Shown here piece by piece: positions 33,576-43,497 of a stretch of 64,000 nt of DNA (within the stretch, counting starts at the first letter, position 1; each line of letters starts with the position of its first letter). This stretch comes from Pseudomonas sp. IAC-BECa141 (GTDB taxonomy: Bacteria > Pseudomonadota > Gammaproteobacteria > Pseudomonadales > Pseudomonadaceae), in NCBI RefSeq assembly GCF_020544405.1, contig NZ_CP065410.1:1116001-1180000 (forward strand). Direction: 5' to 3'. A model generated the notes under the pieces. It saw only the letters and a program-made list of their open reading frames with translations, was not told the DNA's origin and did no database searches. The position numbers were made by a program, and so were the translations under genes.

Positions 33576-36500
33576 ATGTTGATCCTGCGCGGCGCTCCTG
33601 CCCTTTCTGCCTTTCGCCACAGCAAACTCCTTGAGCAACTGAGCCAGAAGGTTCCGGCTGTCAGTGGCTTGTATGCTGAATTCGCTCACTTCGCCGAAGT
33701 CACCGGCGTCCTGACCGGCGACGAACAGCAGGTGCTTGCGCGCCTTCTGAAGTACGGTCCAAGCGTTCCGGTTCAAGAGCCGACCGGTCGTCTGTTCCTG
33801 GTGTTGCCGCGTTTCGGCACCATCTCGCCATGGTCGAGCAAGGCCAGCGACATCGCCCGCAACTGCGGCCTGAACAAGATCCAGCGCCTGGAGCGCGGCA
33901 TTGCGTTCTACGTGGCCGGTCAGTTCAGCGAAACCGACGCGCAGCAGATCGCCGACGTACTGCATGACCGCATGACCCAGATCGTTCTGGGCAACCTCGA
34001 ACAGGCTGCCGGTCTGTTCAGCCACGCCGAACCGAAGCCGCTGACCGCCATCGATATCCTCGGCGGTGGTCGCGCCGCGCTGGAAAAAGCCAACGTCGAA
34101 CTGGGTCTGGCCCTGGCCGAAGACGAGATCGACTACCTGGTCAACGCCTTCAACGGTCTCAAGCGCAACCCCCACGACATCGAACTGATGATGTTCGCCC
34201 AGGCCAACTCCGAGCACTGCCGCCACAAGATCTTCAACGCCAGTTGGGATATTGACGGCGAGAGCCAGGAAAAAAGCCTGTTCGGCATGATCAAGAACAC
34301 CTATCAGATGCACAGCGAAGGCGTGCTGTCCGCTTACAAGGACAACGCTTCGGTGATCGTCGGCAACGTCGCCGGCCGCTTCTTCCCGGATCCGGAAACC
34401 CGCCAGTACGGCGCGGTGCAGGAGCCGGTGCACATCCTGATGAAGGTCGAAACCCACAACCACCCGACCGCTATCGCTCCGTTCCCGGGCGCGTCCACCG
34501 GTTCCGGCGGCGAGATCCGCGACGAAGGTGCAACCGGTCGTGGCGCCAAGCCGAAGGCCGGCCTGACCGGCTTCACCGTGTCGAACCTGCAGATCCCGGG
34601 CTTCGAACAGCCGTGGGAAGTGCCGTACGGCAAGCCTGAGCGCATCGTCAACGCGCTGGACATCATGATCGAAGGCCCGCTGGGCGGTGCTGCGTTCAAC
34701 AACGAATTCGGTCGTCCGGCCCTGACCGGCTACTTCCGTACCTTCGAACAATCGATCACTACCCCGCACGGTGACGAAGTGCGCGGTTACCACAAGCCGA
34801 TCATGCTCGCTGGCGGCATGGGCAACATCCGTGAAGAGCACGTCAAGAAAGGCGAGATCGTCGTCGGATCCAAGCTGATCGTGCTCGGCGGCCCGGCGAT
34901 GCTGATCGGTCTGGGCGGCGGCGCTGCCTCCTCCATGGCCACCGGCACCAGCTCGGCGGATCTGGATTTCGCTTCGGTTCAGCGTGAAAACCCTGAAATG
35001 GAACGTCGCTGCCAGGAAGTCATCGACCGTTGCTGGCAGCTGGGCGACAAGAACCCGATCAGCTTCATCCACGACGTGGGTGCGGGCGGACTGTCCAACG
35101 CCTTCCCGGAGCTGGTCAACGACGGCGACCGCGGTGGCCGTTTCGAACTGCGCAACATTCCAAACGACGAGCCGGGCATGGCCCCGCACGAAATCTGGTC
35201 CAACGAATCCCAGGAACGTTACGTTCTGGCAGTCGGCCCGGCCGACTTCGAGCGCTTCAAGGCGATCTGCGAACGCGAGCGTTGCCCGTTTGCCGTCGTC
35301 GGTGAAGCCACCGCCGAGCCGCAACTGACCGTGACCGACAGCCACTTCGGCAACAACCCGGTGGACATGCCACTGGAAGTGTTGCTGGGCAAGGCGCCGC
35401 GCATGCACCGTTCGGTGGTTCGCGAAGCCGAGCTGGGCGATGACTTCGATCCGTCGAACCTCGACATCGCCGATTCCATCGAGCGCGTCCTGCATCACCC
35501 GGCCGTGGCGAGCAAAAGCTTCCTGATCACCATCGGCGACCGCACCATCACCGGCCTCGTGGCCCGTGACCAGATGGTCGGCCCATGGCAGGTTCCGGTG
35601 GCTGACGTTGCCGTTACCGCCACCAGTTTCGACTTCTACACCGGTGAAGCGATGGCGATGGGCGAGCGCACTCCGCTGGCGCTGCTGGACGCTCCGGCGT
35701 CGGGTCGCATGGCCATCGGCGAAACCCTGACCAACATTGCCGCCTCGCGCATCAACAAGCTCTCCGACATCAAACTGTCGGCGAACTGGATGTCCGCTGC
35801 CGGCCACCCGGGTGAAGACGCGCGTCTGTATGACACCGTGAAAGCGGTCGGCATGGAGCTGTGCCCTGAGCTGGGGCTGACCATTCCGGTGGGCAAGGAC
35901 TCGATGTCCATGGCCACCCGCTGGAACGACAACGGCGAAGACAAGACCGTCACCTCGCCGATGTCCCTGATCGTGACCGGTTTTGCGCCAGTGGCTGACA
36001 TCCGTCAGACCCTGACTCCGGAACTGCGCATGGACAAGGGCACCACCGACCTGATCCTGATCGACCTCGGTCGCGGCCAGAACCGCATGGGCGCCTCGAT
36101 CCTCGCTCAGGTTCACGGCAAGCTCGGCAAGCAGGCCCCGGACGTCGACGACGCCGAAGACCTGAAAGCCTTCTTCGCGGTGATCCAGGGCCTCAATGCC
36201 GACGGTCACCTGCTGGCATACCACGACCGTTCCGACGGTGGTCTGCTGACCTCCGTGGTGGAAATGGCCTTCGCCGGCCACTGCGGTCTGAGCCTGAACC
36301 TCGACAGCGTTGCTGAATCCTCGGCAGAAATCGCCGCCATCCTGTTCAACGAAGAACTGGGTGCCGTGATCCAGGTTCGCCAGGACGCCACTCCGGGCAT
36401 CCTTGCGCAATTCAGCGCTGCCGGTCTGGGCGAATGCGTTTCCGTGATCGGTCAACCGATCAACAACGGCCAGATCAACATCACCTTCAACGGTGACACC

Positions 36501-37472
36501 GTGTTCGAAGGCCAGCGTCGTCTGCTGCAACGTCAGTGGGCCGAGACCAGCTACCAGATCCAGCGTCTGCGCGACAACGCCGACTGCGCCGAGCAAGAGT
36601 TCGATGCGTTGCTGGAAGAAGACAACCCGGGCCTGAGCGTCAAGCTGAGCTACGACGTCAACCAAGACATCGCCGCGCCTTACATCAAGAAAGGCATCCG
36701 CCCACAGGTCGCCGTACTGCGTGAGCAGGGCGTCAACGGTCAGGTGGAAATGGCAGCCGCGTTCGACCGCGCCGGTTTCAACGCGATCGACGTGCACATG
36801 AGCGACATTCTGGCCGGCCGCGTCGACCTGAACGAGTTCAAAGGTCTGGTGGCCTGCGGTGGCTTCTCCTACGGCGATGTTCTCGGCGCCGGTGAAGGCT
36901 GGGCCAAATCCGCGCTGTTCAACAGCCGTGCCCGCGATGCGTTCCAGGGCTTCTTCGAACGTAACGACAGCTTCACCCTCGGCGTGTGCAACGGTTGCCA
37001 GATGATGTCCAACCTGCACGAGCTGATTCCGGGCAGCGAGTTCTGGCCGCACTTCGTGCGCAACCGCTCCGAGCAGTTCGAAGCGCGCGTGGCGATGGTT
37101 CAGGTTCAGGAATCGAACTCGATCTTCCTGCAGGGCATGGCCGGTTCGCGCATGCCGATCGCTATCGCTCACGGTGAAGGCCATGCCGAATTCGAAAGCG
37201 AAGAGGCACTGCTTGAAGCCGATCTGTCCGGTTGCGTGGCGATGCGTTTCGTCGACAACCACGGCAAGGTCACCGAAGCCTACCCGGCCAACCCGAACGG
37301 TTCGCCGCGCGGGATCACCGGCCTCACCAGCCGCGACGGTCGCGTGACGATCATGATGCCGCACCCGGAGCGTGTGTTCCGCGCCGTGCAGAACTCGTGG
37401 CGTTCGGAAGACTGGAACGAAGACGCTCCTTGGATGCGCATGTTCCGTAACGCTCGTGTGTGGGTGAACTAA
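33576..37472 (+). CDS. purL: Phosphoribosylformylglycinamidine synthase
   Basis: 1298 residues, the large single-chain type of gamma-proteobacteria. An N-terminal PurS-like domain is followed by two AIR-synthase-like halves ([66 protein letters not shown]) and a C-terminal class I glutaminase with the nucleophile in [10 protein letters not shown] and the histidine in AHGEGHAEF. It converts FGAR, ATP and glutamine to FGAM in purine synthesis. The upstream gap has TAGAAT at 33528 as a possible -10 box. Confidence 0.97.
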   Translation: MLILRGAPALSAFRHSKLLEQLSQKVPAVSGLYAEFAHFAEVTGVLTGDEQQVLARLLKYGPSVPVQEPTGRLFLVLPRFGTISPWSSKASDIARNCGLNKIQRLERGIAFYVAGQFSETDAQQIADVLHDRMTQIVLGNLEQAAGLFSHAEPKPLTAIDILGGGRAALEKANVELGLALAEDEIDYLVNAFNGLKRNPHDIELMMFAQANSEHCRHKIFNASWDIDGESQEKSLFGMIKNTYQMHSEGVLSAYKDNASVIVGNVAGRFFPDPETRQYGAVQEPVHILMKVETHNHPTAIAPFPGASTGSGGEIRDEGATGRGAKPKAGLTGFTVSNLQIPGFEQPWEVPYGKPERIVNALDIMIEGPLGGAAFNNEFGRPALTGYFRTFEQSITTPHGDEVRGYHKPIMLAGGMGNIREEHVKKGEIVVGSKLIVLGGPAMLIGLGGGAASSMATGTSSADLDFASVQRENPEMERRCQEVIDRCWQLGDKNPISFIHDVGAGGLSNAFPELVNDGDRGGRFELRNIPNDEPGMAPHEIWSNESQERYVLAVGPADFERFKAICERERCPFAVVGEATAEPQLTVTDSHFGNNPVDMPLEVLLGKAPRMHRSVVREAELGDDFDPSNLDIADSIERVLHHPAVASKSFLITIGDRTITGLVARDQMVGPWQVPVADVAVTATSFDFYTGEAMAMGERTPLALLDAPASGRMAIGETLTNIAASRINKLSDIKLSANWMSAAGHPGEDARLYDTVKAVGMELCPELGLTIPVGKDSMSMATRWNDNGEDKTVTSPMSLIVTGFAPVADIRQTLTPELRMDKGTTDLILIDLGRGQNRMGASILAQVHGKLGKQAPDVDDAEDLKAFFAVIQGLNADGHLLAYHDRSDGGLLTSVVEMAFAGHCGLSLNLDSVAESSAEIAAILFNEELGAVIQVRQDATPGILAQFSAAGLGECVSVIGQPINNGQINITFNGDTVFEGQRRLLQRQWAETSYQIQRLRDNADCAEQEFDALLEEDNPGLSVKLSYDVNQDIAAPYIKKGIRPQVAVLREQGVNGQVEMAAAFDRAGFNAIDVHMSDILAGRVDLNEFKGLVACGGFSYGDVLGAGEGWAKSALFNSRARDAFQGFFERNDSFTLGVCNGCQMMSNLHELIPGSEFWPHFVRNRSEQFEARVAMVQVQESNSIFLQGMAGSRMPIAIAHGEGHAEFESEEALLEADLSGCVAMRFVDNHGKVTEAYPANPNGSPRGITGLTSRDGRVTIMMPHPERVFRAVQNSWRSEDWNEDAPWMRMFRNARVWVN

Positions 37473-37477
37473 GCGCT

Positions 37478-37789
37478 GTGTACAAGCTTGCGTTTTTTGT
37501 TCCCGACAGCCATGTCGAGGTGGTCAAGGACGCCGTATTCGCGGCCGGTGGCGGGCGGATCGGTGACTATGACCACTGTGCCTGGCAGGTGCTTGGATCT
37601 GGTCAGTTTCGGCCTCTGGACGGCAGTCAGCCGTTCATTGGCGAGGCGGGGCAGGTTGAGCGGGTCGAGGAGTGGAAGGTTGAGCTTGTTGTTGGCGATG
37701 AGTTGATTCACTCGGTAGTGGCGGCTCTTAAGTTGAGCCATCCCTACGAGACGCCGGCTTATGAAGTGTGGCGACTGGAGGATTTTTGA
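37478..37789 (+). CDS. NIF3-like/YqfO-type small protein downstream of purL
   Basis: 103 residues of the CutA-like domain found inserted in some YqfO/NIF3 proteins: YKLAFFVPDSHVEVVKDAVFAAGGGRIGDYDHCAWQVLGSGQFRPLDGSQPF, and HPYETPAYEVWRLEDF. As a free-standing domain its role is unknown; metal or ligand binding is a guess. The start is GTG at 37478, 5 bp after the purL stop, so it is read on the purL transcript. A terminator follows at once. Confidence 0.85.
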   Translation: MYKLAFFVPDSHVEVVKDAVFAAGGGRIGDYDHCAWQVLGSGQFRPLDGSQPFIGEAGQVERVEEWKVELVVGDELIHSVVAALKLSHPYETPAYEVWRLEDF

Positions 37790-37812
37790 TCCTCCTTGGC
37801 TGCTGAAACGGG

Positions 37813-37845
37813 AAACCCGCTGAGAGTGATTTCAGCGGGTTTTTT
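37813..37845 (+). terminator. Terminator of the purL unit
   Basis: AAACCCGCTGA (37813-37823) pairs with TCAGCGGGTTT across a short loop and ends in TTTTTT; further T runs follow. Confidence 0.93.
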
Positions 37846-38187
37846 GGTTTTTTTGGGGGGATTGAGTGAATATCCGTTTCTTCGGGTGTTGCTGCTGGCG
37901 GTTTCGCCCTTACGGCGAGTCACTTTTTTCAAACGCCAAAAAAGTAACCAAAAACGCTGGGCCCCTGCGTTCGGCGCCTCGCTGTGGCTCGGCGTTCCTT
38001 CGTTCCGGGATTCATCCGGGGGCATCGCCTACGGTTTGCTTCGCTGCACCTCCTCTCGATGCATGCGGCTGCGCCGCACGGTCGCTGCGCTCCCACCCCC
38101 GGATAAATCCCTCCACTCAGCCTGCCGATGGGGCCAAAAGATCAAGAGCCTTACTCGAGCTAACGCTCATCGTGTTGAGTGGTGGAC
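37846..38187. repeat. Dispersed Pseudomonas intergenic repeat, non-coding
   Basis: About 340 bp between the purL terminator and the end of nagE. It carries AAACGCCAAAAAAGTAACCAAAAACGC, then GC-rich sequence that translates in one frame as FKRQKSNQKRWAPAFGASLWLGVPSF. I recognise this as sequence that recurs between genes in many Pseudomonas genomes and is often wrongly called as a short protein gene. Frames on both strands stay open by composition; none has a sound start. It may be a decayed mobile element. Confidence 0.6.
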
Positions 38188-39903
38188 CTAAACCTTCGCA
38201 CTCACCTCACTCCGATTAACCAACCCCTCCAGCGCCGCACTCAAACTCTGCGCCCGCTCGCCCACCAGCAAGTGCCATACGCCATCTTCCAGTGCGCTCA
38301 CACCCAGACATCCAAGCTCTTTCAATCGGCTTTCCGACAGCGCCTTGCCATCGGCCAGTTGCAGGCGAATCCGGCTCATGGCGATGCAGTCCAGTTGCAG
38401 CACGTTGTCGCTGCCGCCCAGAGCAGTCAGCCATTGCTGGGCCTGGGGTGTGGAGACTGTGACGGGCTCGCTGGTTTCAACGACGTCGACAGGGGCAGCC
38501 ATTACGGTTCGGCCCAATGCGGGCATTGCCAGGCGGATTTCGTCGGCAATGCTGTCGGCCATCGGCCCGACAACCACCTGCAAGCTCCCGCCCTTGCCCG
38601 GACGCACAACGGCCATCGCGCCCAGCGCTTTCAGATCGGCGTCCGAGGCTTTGTTGCGATCCACCATTTCCAGGCGCAGCCGCGTGGTGCATGCGCCGAC
38701 AGTCACCAGATTCTCCGCGCCACCGAGTGCCTTGATGTAAGCGCCGGCGCGTTCGTTTTCGGTCAGGACCGCTTTGTCTGCGGTGGCGACGTCTTCGCGT
38801 CCCGGGGTTTTCAGGTTGAAGCGGCGAATGCAGACGTCGAACACCGCGTAGTACATGACCGCATAAACCAGGCCCACCGGCACCACCAGCCAGCCGTTGG
38901 TCGAGCGTCCCCAGCCCAGCACCATGTCGATGAAACCGCCGGAGAAGGTGAAGCCCAAGTGGATGTTCAGCGCATTGGTGATTGCCATCGACAGGCCGGT
39001 CAGCAGCGCATGCAGCAGAAACAGCAGTGGTGCGAGGAACATGAAGGCGAATTCGATGGGTTCGGTGACGCCGGTGAGGAACGCGGTCAGGGCCATCGAC
39101 AGGAAGATCCCGCCCATGACTTTGCGCCGCTCCGGCAGGGCGTTGCGGTACATCGCCAGGCAGGCGGCGGGGAGGCCGAAGATCATGACCGGGAACATGC
39201 CGGTCATGAACTGGCCGCCTTTCGGGTCGCCGGCGAAATAGCGGGACAAGTCACCGGTGACCAGTGCGCCGGTGGTCGGGTCGGTAAAGTTGCCGAACAC
39301 GAACCACGCCATGTTGTTGAGGATATGGTGCAGGCCGGTGACGATCAGCAGGCGGTTGAACACGCCAAAGACGAAGGCGCCGAAGCTGCCGCTTTCCATC
39401 AGCAGGGTGCCGAAGCTGTTGATGCCGTGCTGGATCGGCGGCCAGATGTAGCCGAACAGCACGCCCAGGCCGACCGCGCTGAAACCGGTGACGATGGGGA
39501 CGAAGCGCCGGCCGCCGAAGAACGCCAGGTACTCCGGCAGCTTGATGTCCTTGAAACGGTTGTACAGCGCGCCGGCCATCAGGCCGCTGACGATCCCGGC
39601 GAGCATGCCCATGTTGATGCTCGCGTCGAGCACCTTGAGGGTGGAGATCATCACCAAGTAACCGATCACCCCGGCGAGGCCGGCGGTGCCGTTGTTGTCC
39701 TTGGCAAACCCGACCGCGATGCCGATGGCGAAGATCATCGCCAGGTTGGCGAAGATCACCTGACCGGCGTCGTGGATGATCGCGATGTTCAGGAGGTCGG
39801 TGTCGCCCAGGCGCAGCAGCAGGCCGGCAATCGGCAGGATCGCGATCGGCAGCATCAGCGCTCGGCCGAGGCGTTGCAGGCCTTCGATGAAGAGTTGGTA
39901 CAT
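38188..39903 (-). CDS. nagE: N-acetylglucosamine PTS permease, EIICB with a second degenerate EIIB
   Basis: 571 residues. The EIIC membrane domain (about 1-375; MYQLFIEGLQRLGRALMLPIAILPIAGLLLRLG, GLHHILNN, TGVTEPIEFAFMFLAP) carries the GlcNAc specificity. An EIIB domain follows with phosphocysteine Cys405 in GACTTRLRLE. A further EIIB-like copy (about 487-560) has Ala508 at the cysteine position (IAMSRIRLQ), so it cannot accept phosphate. There is no EIIA; it is supplied by NagF. It imports and phosphorylates GlcNAc at the inner membrane. I use the ATG at 39903. Last gene of the nag operon. Confidence 0.93.
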   Translation of the reverse strand: MYQLFIEGLQRLGRALMLPIAILPIAGLLLRLGDTDLLNIAIIHDAGQVIFANLAMIFAIGIAVGFAKDNNGTAGLAGVIGYLVMISTLKVLDASINMGMLAGIVSGLMAGALYNRFKDIKLPEYLAFFGGRRFVPIVTGFSAVGLGVLFGYIWPPIQHGINSFGTLLMESGSFGAFVFGVFNRLLIVTGLHHILNNMAWFVFGNFTDPTTGALVTGDLSRYFAGDPKGGQFMTGMFPVMIFGLPAACLAMYRNALPERRKVMGGIFLSMALTAFLTGVTEPIEFAFMFLAPLLFLLHALLTGLSMAITNALNIHLGFTFSGGFIDMVLGWGRSTNGWLVVPVGLVYAVMYYAVFDVCIRRFNLKTPGREDVATADKAVLTENERAGAYIKALGGAENLVTVGACTTRLRLEMVDRNKASDADLKALGAMAVVRPGKGGSLQVVVGPMADSIADEIRLAMPALGRTVMAAPVDVVETSEPVTVSTPQAQQWLTALGGSDNVLQLDCIAMSRIRLQLADGKALSESRLKELGCLGVSALEDGVWHLLVGERAQSLSAALEGLVNRSEVSAKV

Positions 39904-39926
39904 GGCGTTTGTCCTTGTTGTTTTTG

Positions 39927-42440
39927 TTAGCGCAGAGGCCAGTGTTGATGACAGGCATGCCGCACCGCGGCGGCGCTGCTCAGCTTGAGCAAGTCCCGGG
40001 CGAGGCGTTGGCATTCGGCTTCGTGCAGCTGGCGCACGCGGTCCTTGATTTCGCCGATCTGGACCGGGCTCACCGACAGTTCGGTCACGCCCAGGCCGAT
40101 CAACACCGGCGTCGCCAGCGGATCCGAGGCGAGGGCGCCGCACACGCCGACCCAGCGTTTATGCAGCGCCGCGCCGTCGCAGGTCATGGCGATCAGGCGC
40201 AGCAGCGCCGGGTGCAAGGCATCGACCCGTGCGGCGAGGCCGGCGTGGTCGCGGTCCATGGCCAGGGTGTATTGCGACAGGTCGTTGGTGCCGATGGACA
40301 GGAAGTCCGCGTGCTCGGCCAGTTGTTCAGCCTGCAGCGCAGCGGCCGGAACTTCGATCATCACGCCGATTTCCGGACGTTGATTGATGCCCAGCTCCAG
40401 ACACAGCGCATCGACCCGCTGGCGGATGTGCAGCAGTTCGTCGACTTCGGTCACCATCGGCAACAGGATCCGGCAGCGCTGCAACGGGCTGACTTGCAGC
40501 AGGGCGCGCAGTTGCTGATCGAGGATTTCCGGGCGGGCCTGGGCCAGACGAATACCGCGCAGACCGAGCACCGGGTTGGCTTCGACCGGCAGTGGCAGGT
40601 AGTCGAGTTGTTTGTCGCCGCCGACGTCGATGGTGCGGATGATTACCGACTTGTCGCCCATGGCATCGATCACGGCTTGATAGGCGGCGCGTTGCTCTTC
40701 TACATCCGGTGCGGTGTGGCGGTCGACGAACAGGAACTCGGTACGCAGCAGGCCGACGCCATCGGCGCCGTTGGCAAATGCATCCGCCGCTTCATGGCTG
40801 GAGGCGACGTTGGCGACCACTTCGATAGCGACGCCGTTGCGGGTTTCGGCGGGCAGATGGGCTTTGGCTTGCTGGGCATTGCGCCGTTGCTGTCGGTCGA
40901 TTTGCGCTTGTTGGACCTCGGCCAGACGCTCGGCATTCGGCGTCAGTTCGAGGCGACCGCCGTCGGCGTCGAGGACCACCGATTGGCCTTGTGCTTGGTC
41001 GAGCAGCGCCGAGCCCAGTGCAACCATGCACGGCAGGCCTTTGCCTCGGGCCAGAATCGCCACGTGGGAAGTCGCACCACCTTCAGCCATGCACAAGCCC
41101 GCTACACCTTGCGCGCTCAGTTGCAGCAAGTCCGACGGCGTCAGTTCGTGGGCGGCGACAATGGCGCCGGCCGGCACGTCGTAGTGCCAGGCTTCGCCAA
41201 GCAGCGCGCGCAGCACCCGTTGCCTGAGGTCGCGCAGATCGTTGGCGCGCTCGGCCAGCAGCGGGCTGCCGGTGTTTTGCAGTACCTCGCATTGCGCATC
41301 GATGGATTGGCTCCAGGCGTGGGTCGCCGCCGTGCCGGTTTCAATTGATTGCTGGGCAGCGTCGAGCAGGGCCGGGTCTTCCAGCAAGGCCAGGTGCGCG
41401 GCGAAAATCGCTTCTTCGTCGGCATTACGCTGTTTTTTCGCCTGGGCGAGGGTGCTGTTGATTTCGCTGCGAACCTGATTCAGCGCGGTGTCGAGAATCT
41501 GCAACTGTTGCTCGGGCTGATGATTGCCACTGTCGGCTGGCAGGCTGATTGCGTTCAAGCGAAACAGCGACCCGCCGACCAGGCCCGGTGCGGCGCAAAC
41601 ACCGTGCAACACGCCAGCCTCGGCCGGACGATTACGTGGGGCGGAGGCAACCGGCGCGGCGGCATGATGATCTTCGGGCAGGGCGGTGGCCAATGCGGTA
41701 AGCAAGGCTTGCAACGCCGCCTGTGCGTCGGGGCCCTGGCAACTGACCTGCACTTCGTCCTGCTCGCCAATCGCCAGGCCCATCAAACCGATGAGGCTGT
41801 TGCACGGCGCCGATTTGCCGGCGAAATGCAGCTGCGACTGGCTCTTGAAACCTTGCGCTGTCTGGCGGATCAACGCCGCCGGGCGTGCATGCAGACCACC
41901 GCGATGGGCGATCCGCACGTGACCGTGAACTACCGGACCGCCAGGTTCTTCGATGTTCGCCGCAACGCTGCGACGAGCGACGATGTGCAGCAGAGGTTCA
42001 CCGACCTTCACCGTTTTCAGCGTAATGGGGCGCGCCTGGAAATCCTGGCTGTTGGTCAGGATCAACAGGCTGACCAGGCTTTTGCACTGGCGGCCGACCT
42101 TGTCCAGGTCATAGCGCAACAACGGCTGGCCACTGCTGACCCGCGCGCCTTCCTTGACCAGCATCGAGAACCCTTCGCCCTGCAACTCCACCGTGTCCAG
42201 GCCGAGGTGCAACAACAGCTCGGCGCCGTTGTCAGCGCGCACGGTCAGTGCGTGGCCGGTGCGGGCGACGTGGATCACCACGCCGGCGCAGGGCGAATAC
42301 AAGGTATCGTTCAGCGGATCGATGGCAATGCCGTCGCCCATCGCGCCGCTGGCGAACACCGCGTCCGGGACTTTGGCGAGCGTGAGCACCGGGCCGCTGA
42401 GCGGGGCGCTTAAAGTCAGCTCTTTATTGTTGTTGTGCAT
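39927..42440 (-). CDS. nagF: Multiphosphoryl PTS protein NagF (EIIA-HPr-EI fusion)
   Basis: 837 residues combining three PTS modules in order: EIIA-Glc-like (1-150, His78 in LLLHLGLDTV), HPr (about 170-260, His184 in HRGGLHARPA) and enzyme I (about 285-837, His459 in EGGATSHVAILARGKGLP, and the PEP-binding C-terminal barrel with LRTEFLFVDR and IGTNDLSQYTLAMDRD). It passes phosphate from PEP to NagE, making GlcNAc uptake self-contained. nagE follows after 23 bp. All three active histidines are present. Confidence 0.95.
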   Translation of the reverse strand: MHNNNKELTLSAPLSGPVLTLAKVPDAVFASGAMGDGIAIDPLNDTLYSPCAGVVIHVARTGHALTVRADNGAELLLHLGLDTVELQGEGFSMLVKEGARVSSGQPLLRYDLDKVGRQCKSLVSLLILTNSQDFQARPITLKTVKVGEPLLHIVARRSVAANIEEPGGPVVHGHVRIAHRGGLHARPAALIRQTAQGFKSQSQLHFAGKSAPCNSLIGLMGLAIGEQDEVQVSCQGPDAQAALQALLTALATALPEDHHAAAPVASAPRNRPAEAGVLHGVCAAPGLVGGSLFRLNAISLPADSGNHQPEQQLQILDTALNQVRSEINSTLAQAKKQRNADEEAIFAAHLALLEDPALLDAAQQSIETGTAATHAWSQSIDAQCEVLQNTGSPLLAERANDLRDLRQRVLRALLGEAWHYDVPAGAIVAAHELTPSDLLQLSAQGVAGLCMAEGGATSHVAILARGKGLPCMVALGSALLDQAQGQSVVLDADGGRLELTPNAERLAEVQQAQIDRQQRRNAQQAKAHLPAETRNGVAIEVVANVASSHEAADAFANGADGVGLLRTEFLFVDRHTAPDVEEQRAAYQAVIDAMGDKSVIIRTIDVGGDKQLDYLPLPVEANPVLGLRGIRLAQARPEILDQQLRALLQVSPLQRCRILLPMVTEVDELLHIRQRVDALCLELGINQRPEIGVMIEVPAAALQAEQLAEHADFLSIGTNDLSQYTLAMDRDHAGLAARVDALHPALLRLIAMTCDGAALHKRWVGVCGALASDPLATPVLIGLGVTELSVSPVQIGEIKDRVRQLHEAECQRLARDLLKLSSAAAVRHACHQHWPLR

Positions 42441-42475
42441 GGCTCGGTCTCATCAGGAAAACGTTCGGTTCGGAC

Positions 42476-43497
42476 TCAGTGCGTGCGGGTGACTTTGCTC
42501 AGGTGTCGCGGCTGATCCGGGTCCATGCCACGGGCCACGGCCAGACCGGCCGCCATCACGTAGAAACTCTGGATCGCCAGGATCGGATCGAGCGCCGGGT
42601 GCTCGGCACGGCTCAAGGTCAGGTCGCGTTCGCTGACATCATCCGGCGCGGCCAGCAGCACGCGGGCACCGCGCTGGCGCATTTCGGCCGCCAGGCTCAG
42701 CAGGCCGGCCTGTTCGGCACCGCGGGGGCGAACACCAGCAGCGGGTAATGTTCGTCGATCAGGGCCATCGGGCCGTGACGGACTTCGGCGCTGCTGAAGG
42801 CTTCGGCCTGGATCGCCGAGGTTTCCTTGAATTTCAGTGCGGCTTCCTGAGCGATGGCGAAACCGGCGCCACGGCCGATCACCATCAACCGCTCGCAATC
42901 GCGCAGGGCGTCGATGGCCAGGCTCCAGTCCTGTTGCGCGGCTTCGCGCAGGCCTTCGGGCAGGGCGTTGTGTGCTTCCAGCAATTCGCTGTCTTCTTTC
43001 CAGTGCGCGATCAGACGGGCGCTGGCGCTGAGGGTAGCGATGAAGCTCTTGGTCGCGGCGACGCTGCTTTCGGTGCCGGCCAGTAACGGCAGGCTGAATT
43101 CACAGGCAGCTTCCAGCGGCGAATCGGCGGCGTTGACCATCGACACGCTCAGGGCACCGCGCTTGCGCAGCAGGCGCAGGCTGTTGACCAGGTCCGGGCT
43201 CTGGCCCGACTGGGAAAACGCGAACGCGACCTGACCGCTGACCTTCAGCGGCGCCTGCTGCATGGTCACCACCGACATCGGCAGCGACGCCACCGGAATC
43301 CCCAGTTGCTGCATGGTCAGGTAGGCGAAGTAGCTCGCTGCATGGTCGGAGCTGCCACGGGCAACGGTCATCGCCACTTGCGGCGGCTGACGACGCAGGC
43401 GCCCGGCGATCTCGATCATGTGCGGATCGAGTTGTTGCAGTTGGGCTTGCACGGCCTCGAACGAGGACAGCGCCTCCTCAAGCATTTTTGAAGTCAA
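42476..43497 (-). pseudogene. nagB: nagB, SIS-domain glucosamine-6-phosphate deaminase, frameshifted
   Basis: The reading frame from the ATG at 43497 gives two SIS domains (VARGSSDHAASYFAYL, FSQSGQSPDL, GTESSVAATKSF, VIGRGAGFAIAQEAALKFKE, EVRHGPMALID) and then breaks at about 42724-42728. The remainder, APRGAEQAGLLSLAAEMRQRGARVLL to RHLSKVTRTH, is in another frame and ends at 42476. Inserting one C into the five-C run (minus strand) restores a 340-residue protein. The family resembles the isomerase half of GlmS without the glutaminase domain and converts GlcN-6-P to Fru-6-P plus ammonia. It overlaps nagA by 20 bp. A sequence error is likelier than a true pseudogene. Confidence 0.85.

Noticed and set aside
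33522..37364. A 1280-codon minus-strand open frame opposite purL
   Set aside because: Same cause: an antisense artefact in a gene with few rare codons. No ribosome binding site or family pattern.
37796..38219. Two overlapping plus-strand frames of 117 and 131 codons after purL
   Set aside because: They fall in a recurrent intergenic repeat and run into the end of nagE; two phases open together indicate composition, not coding.
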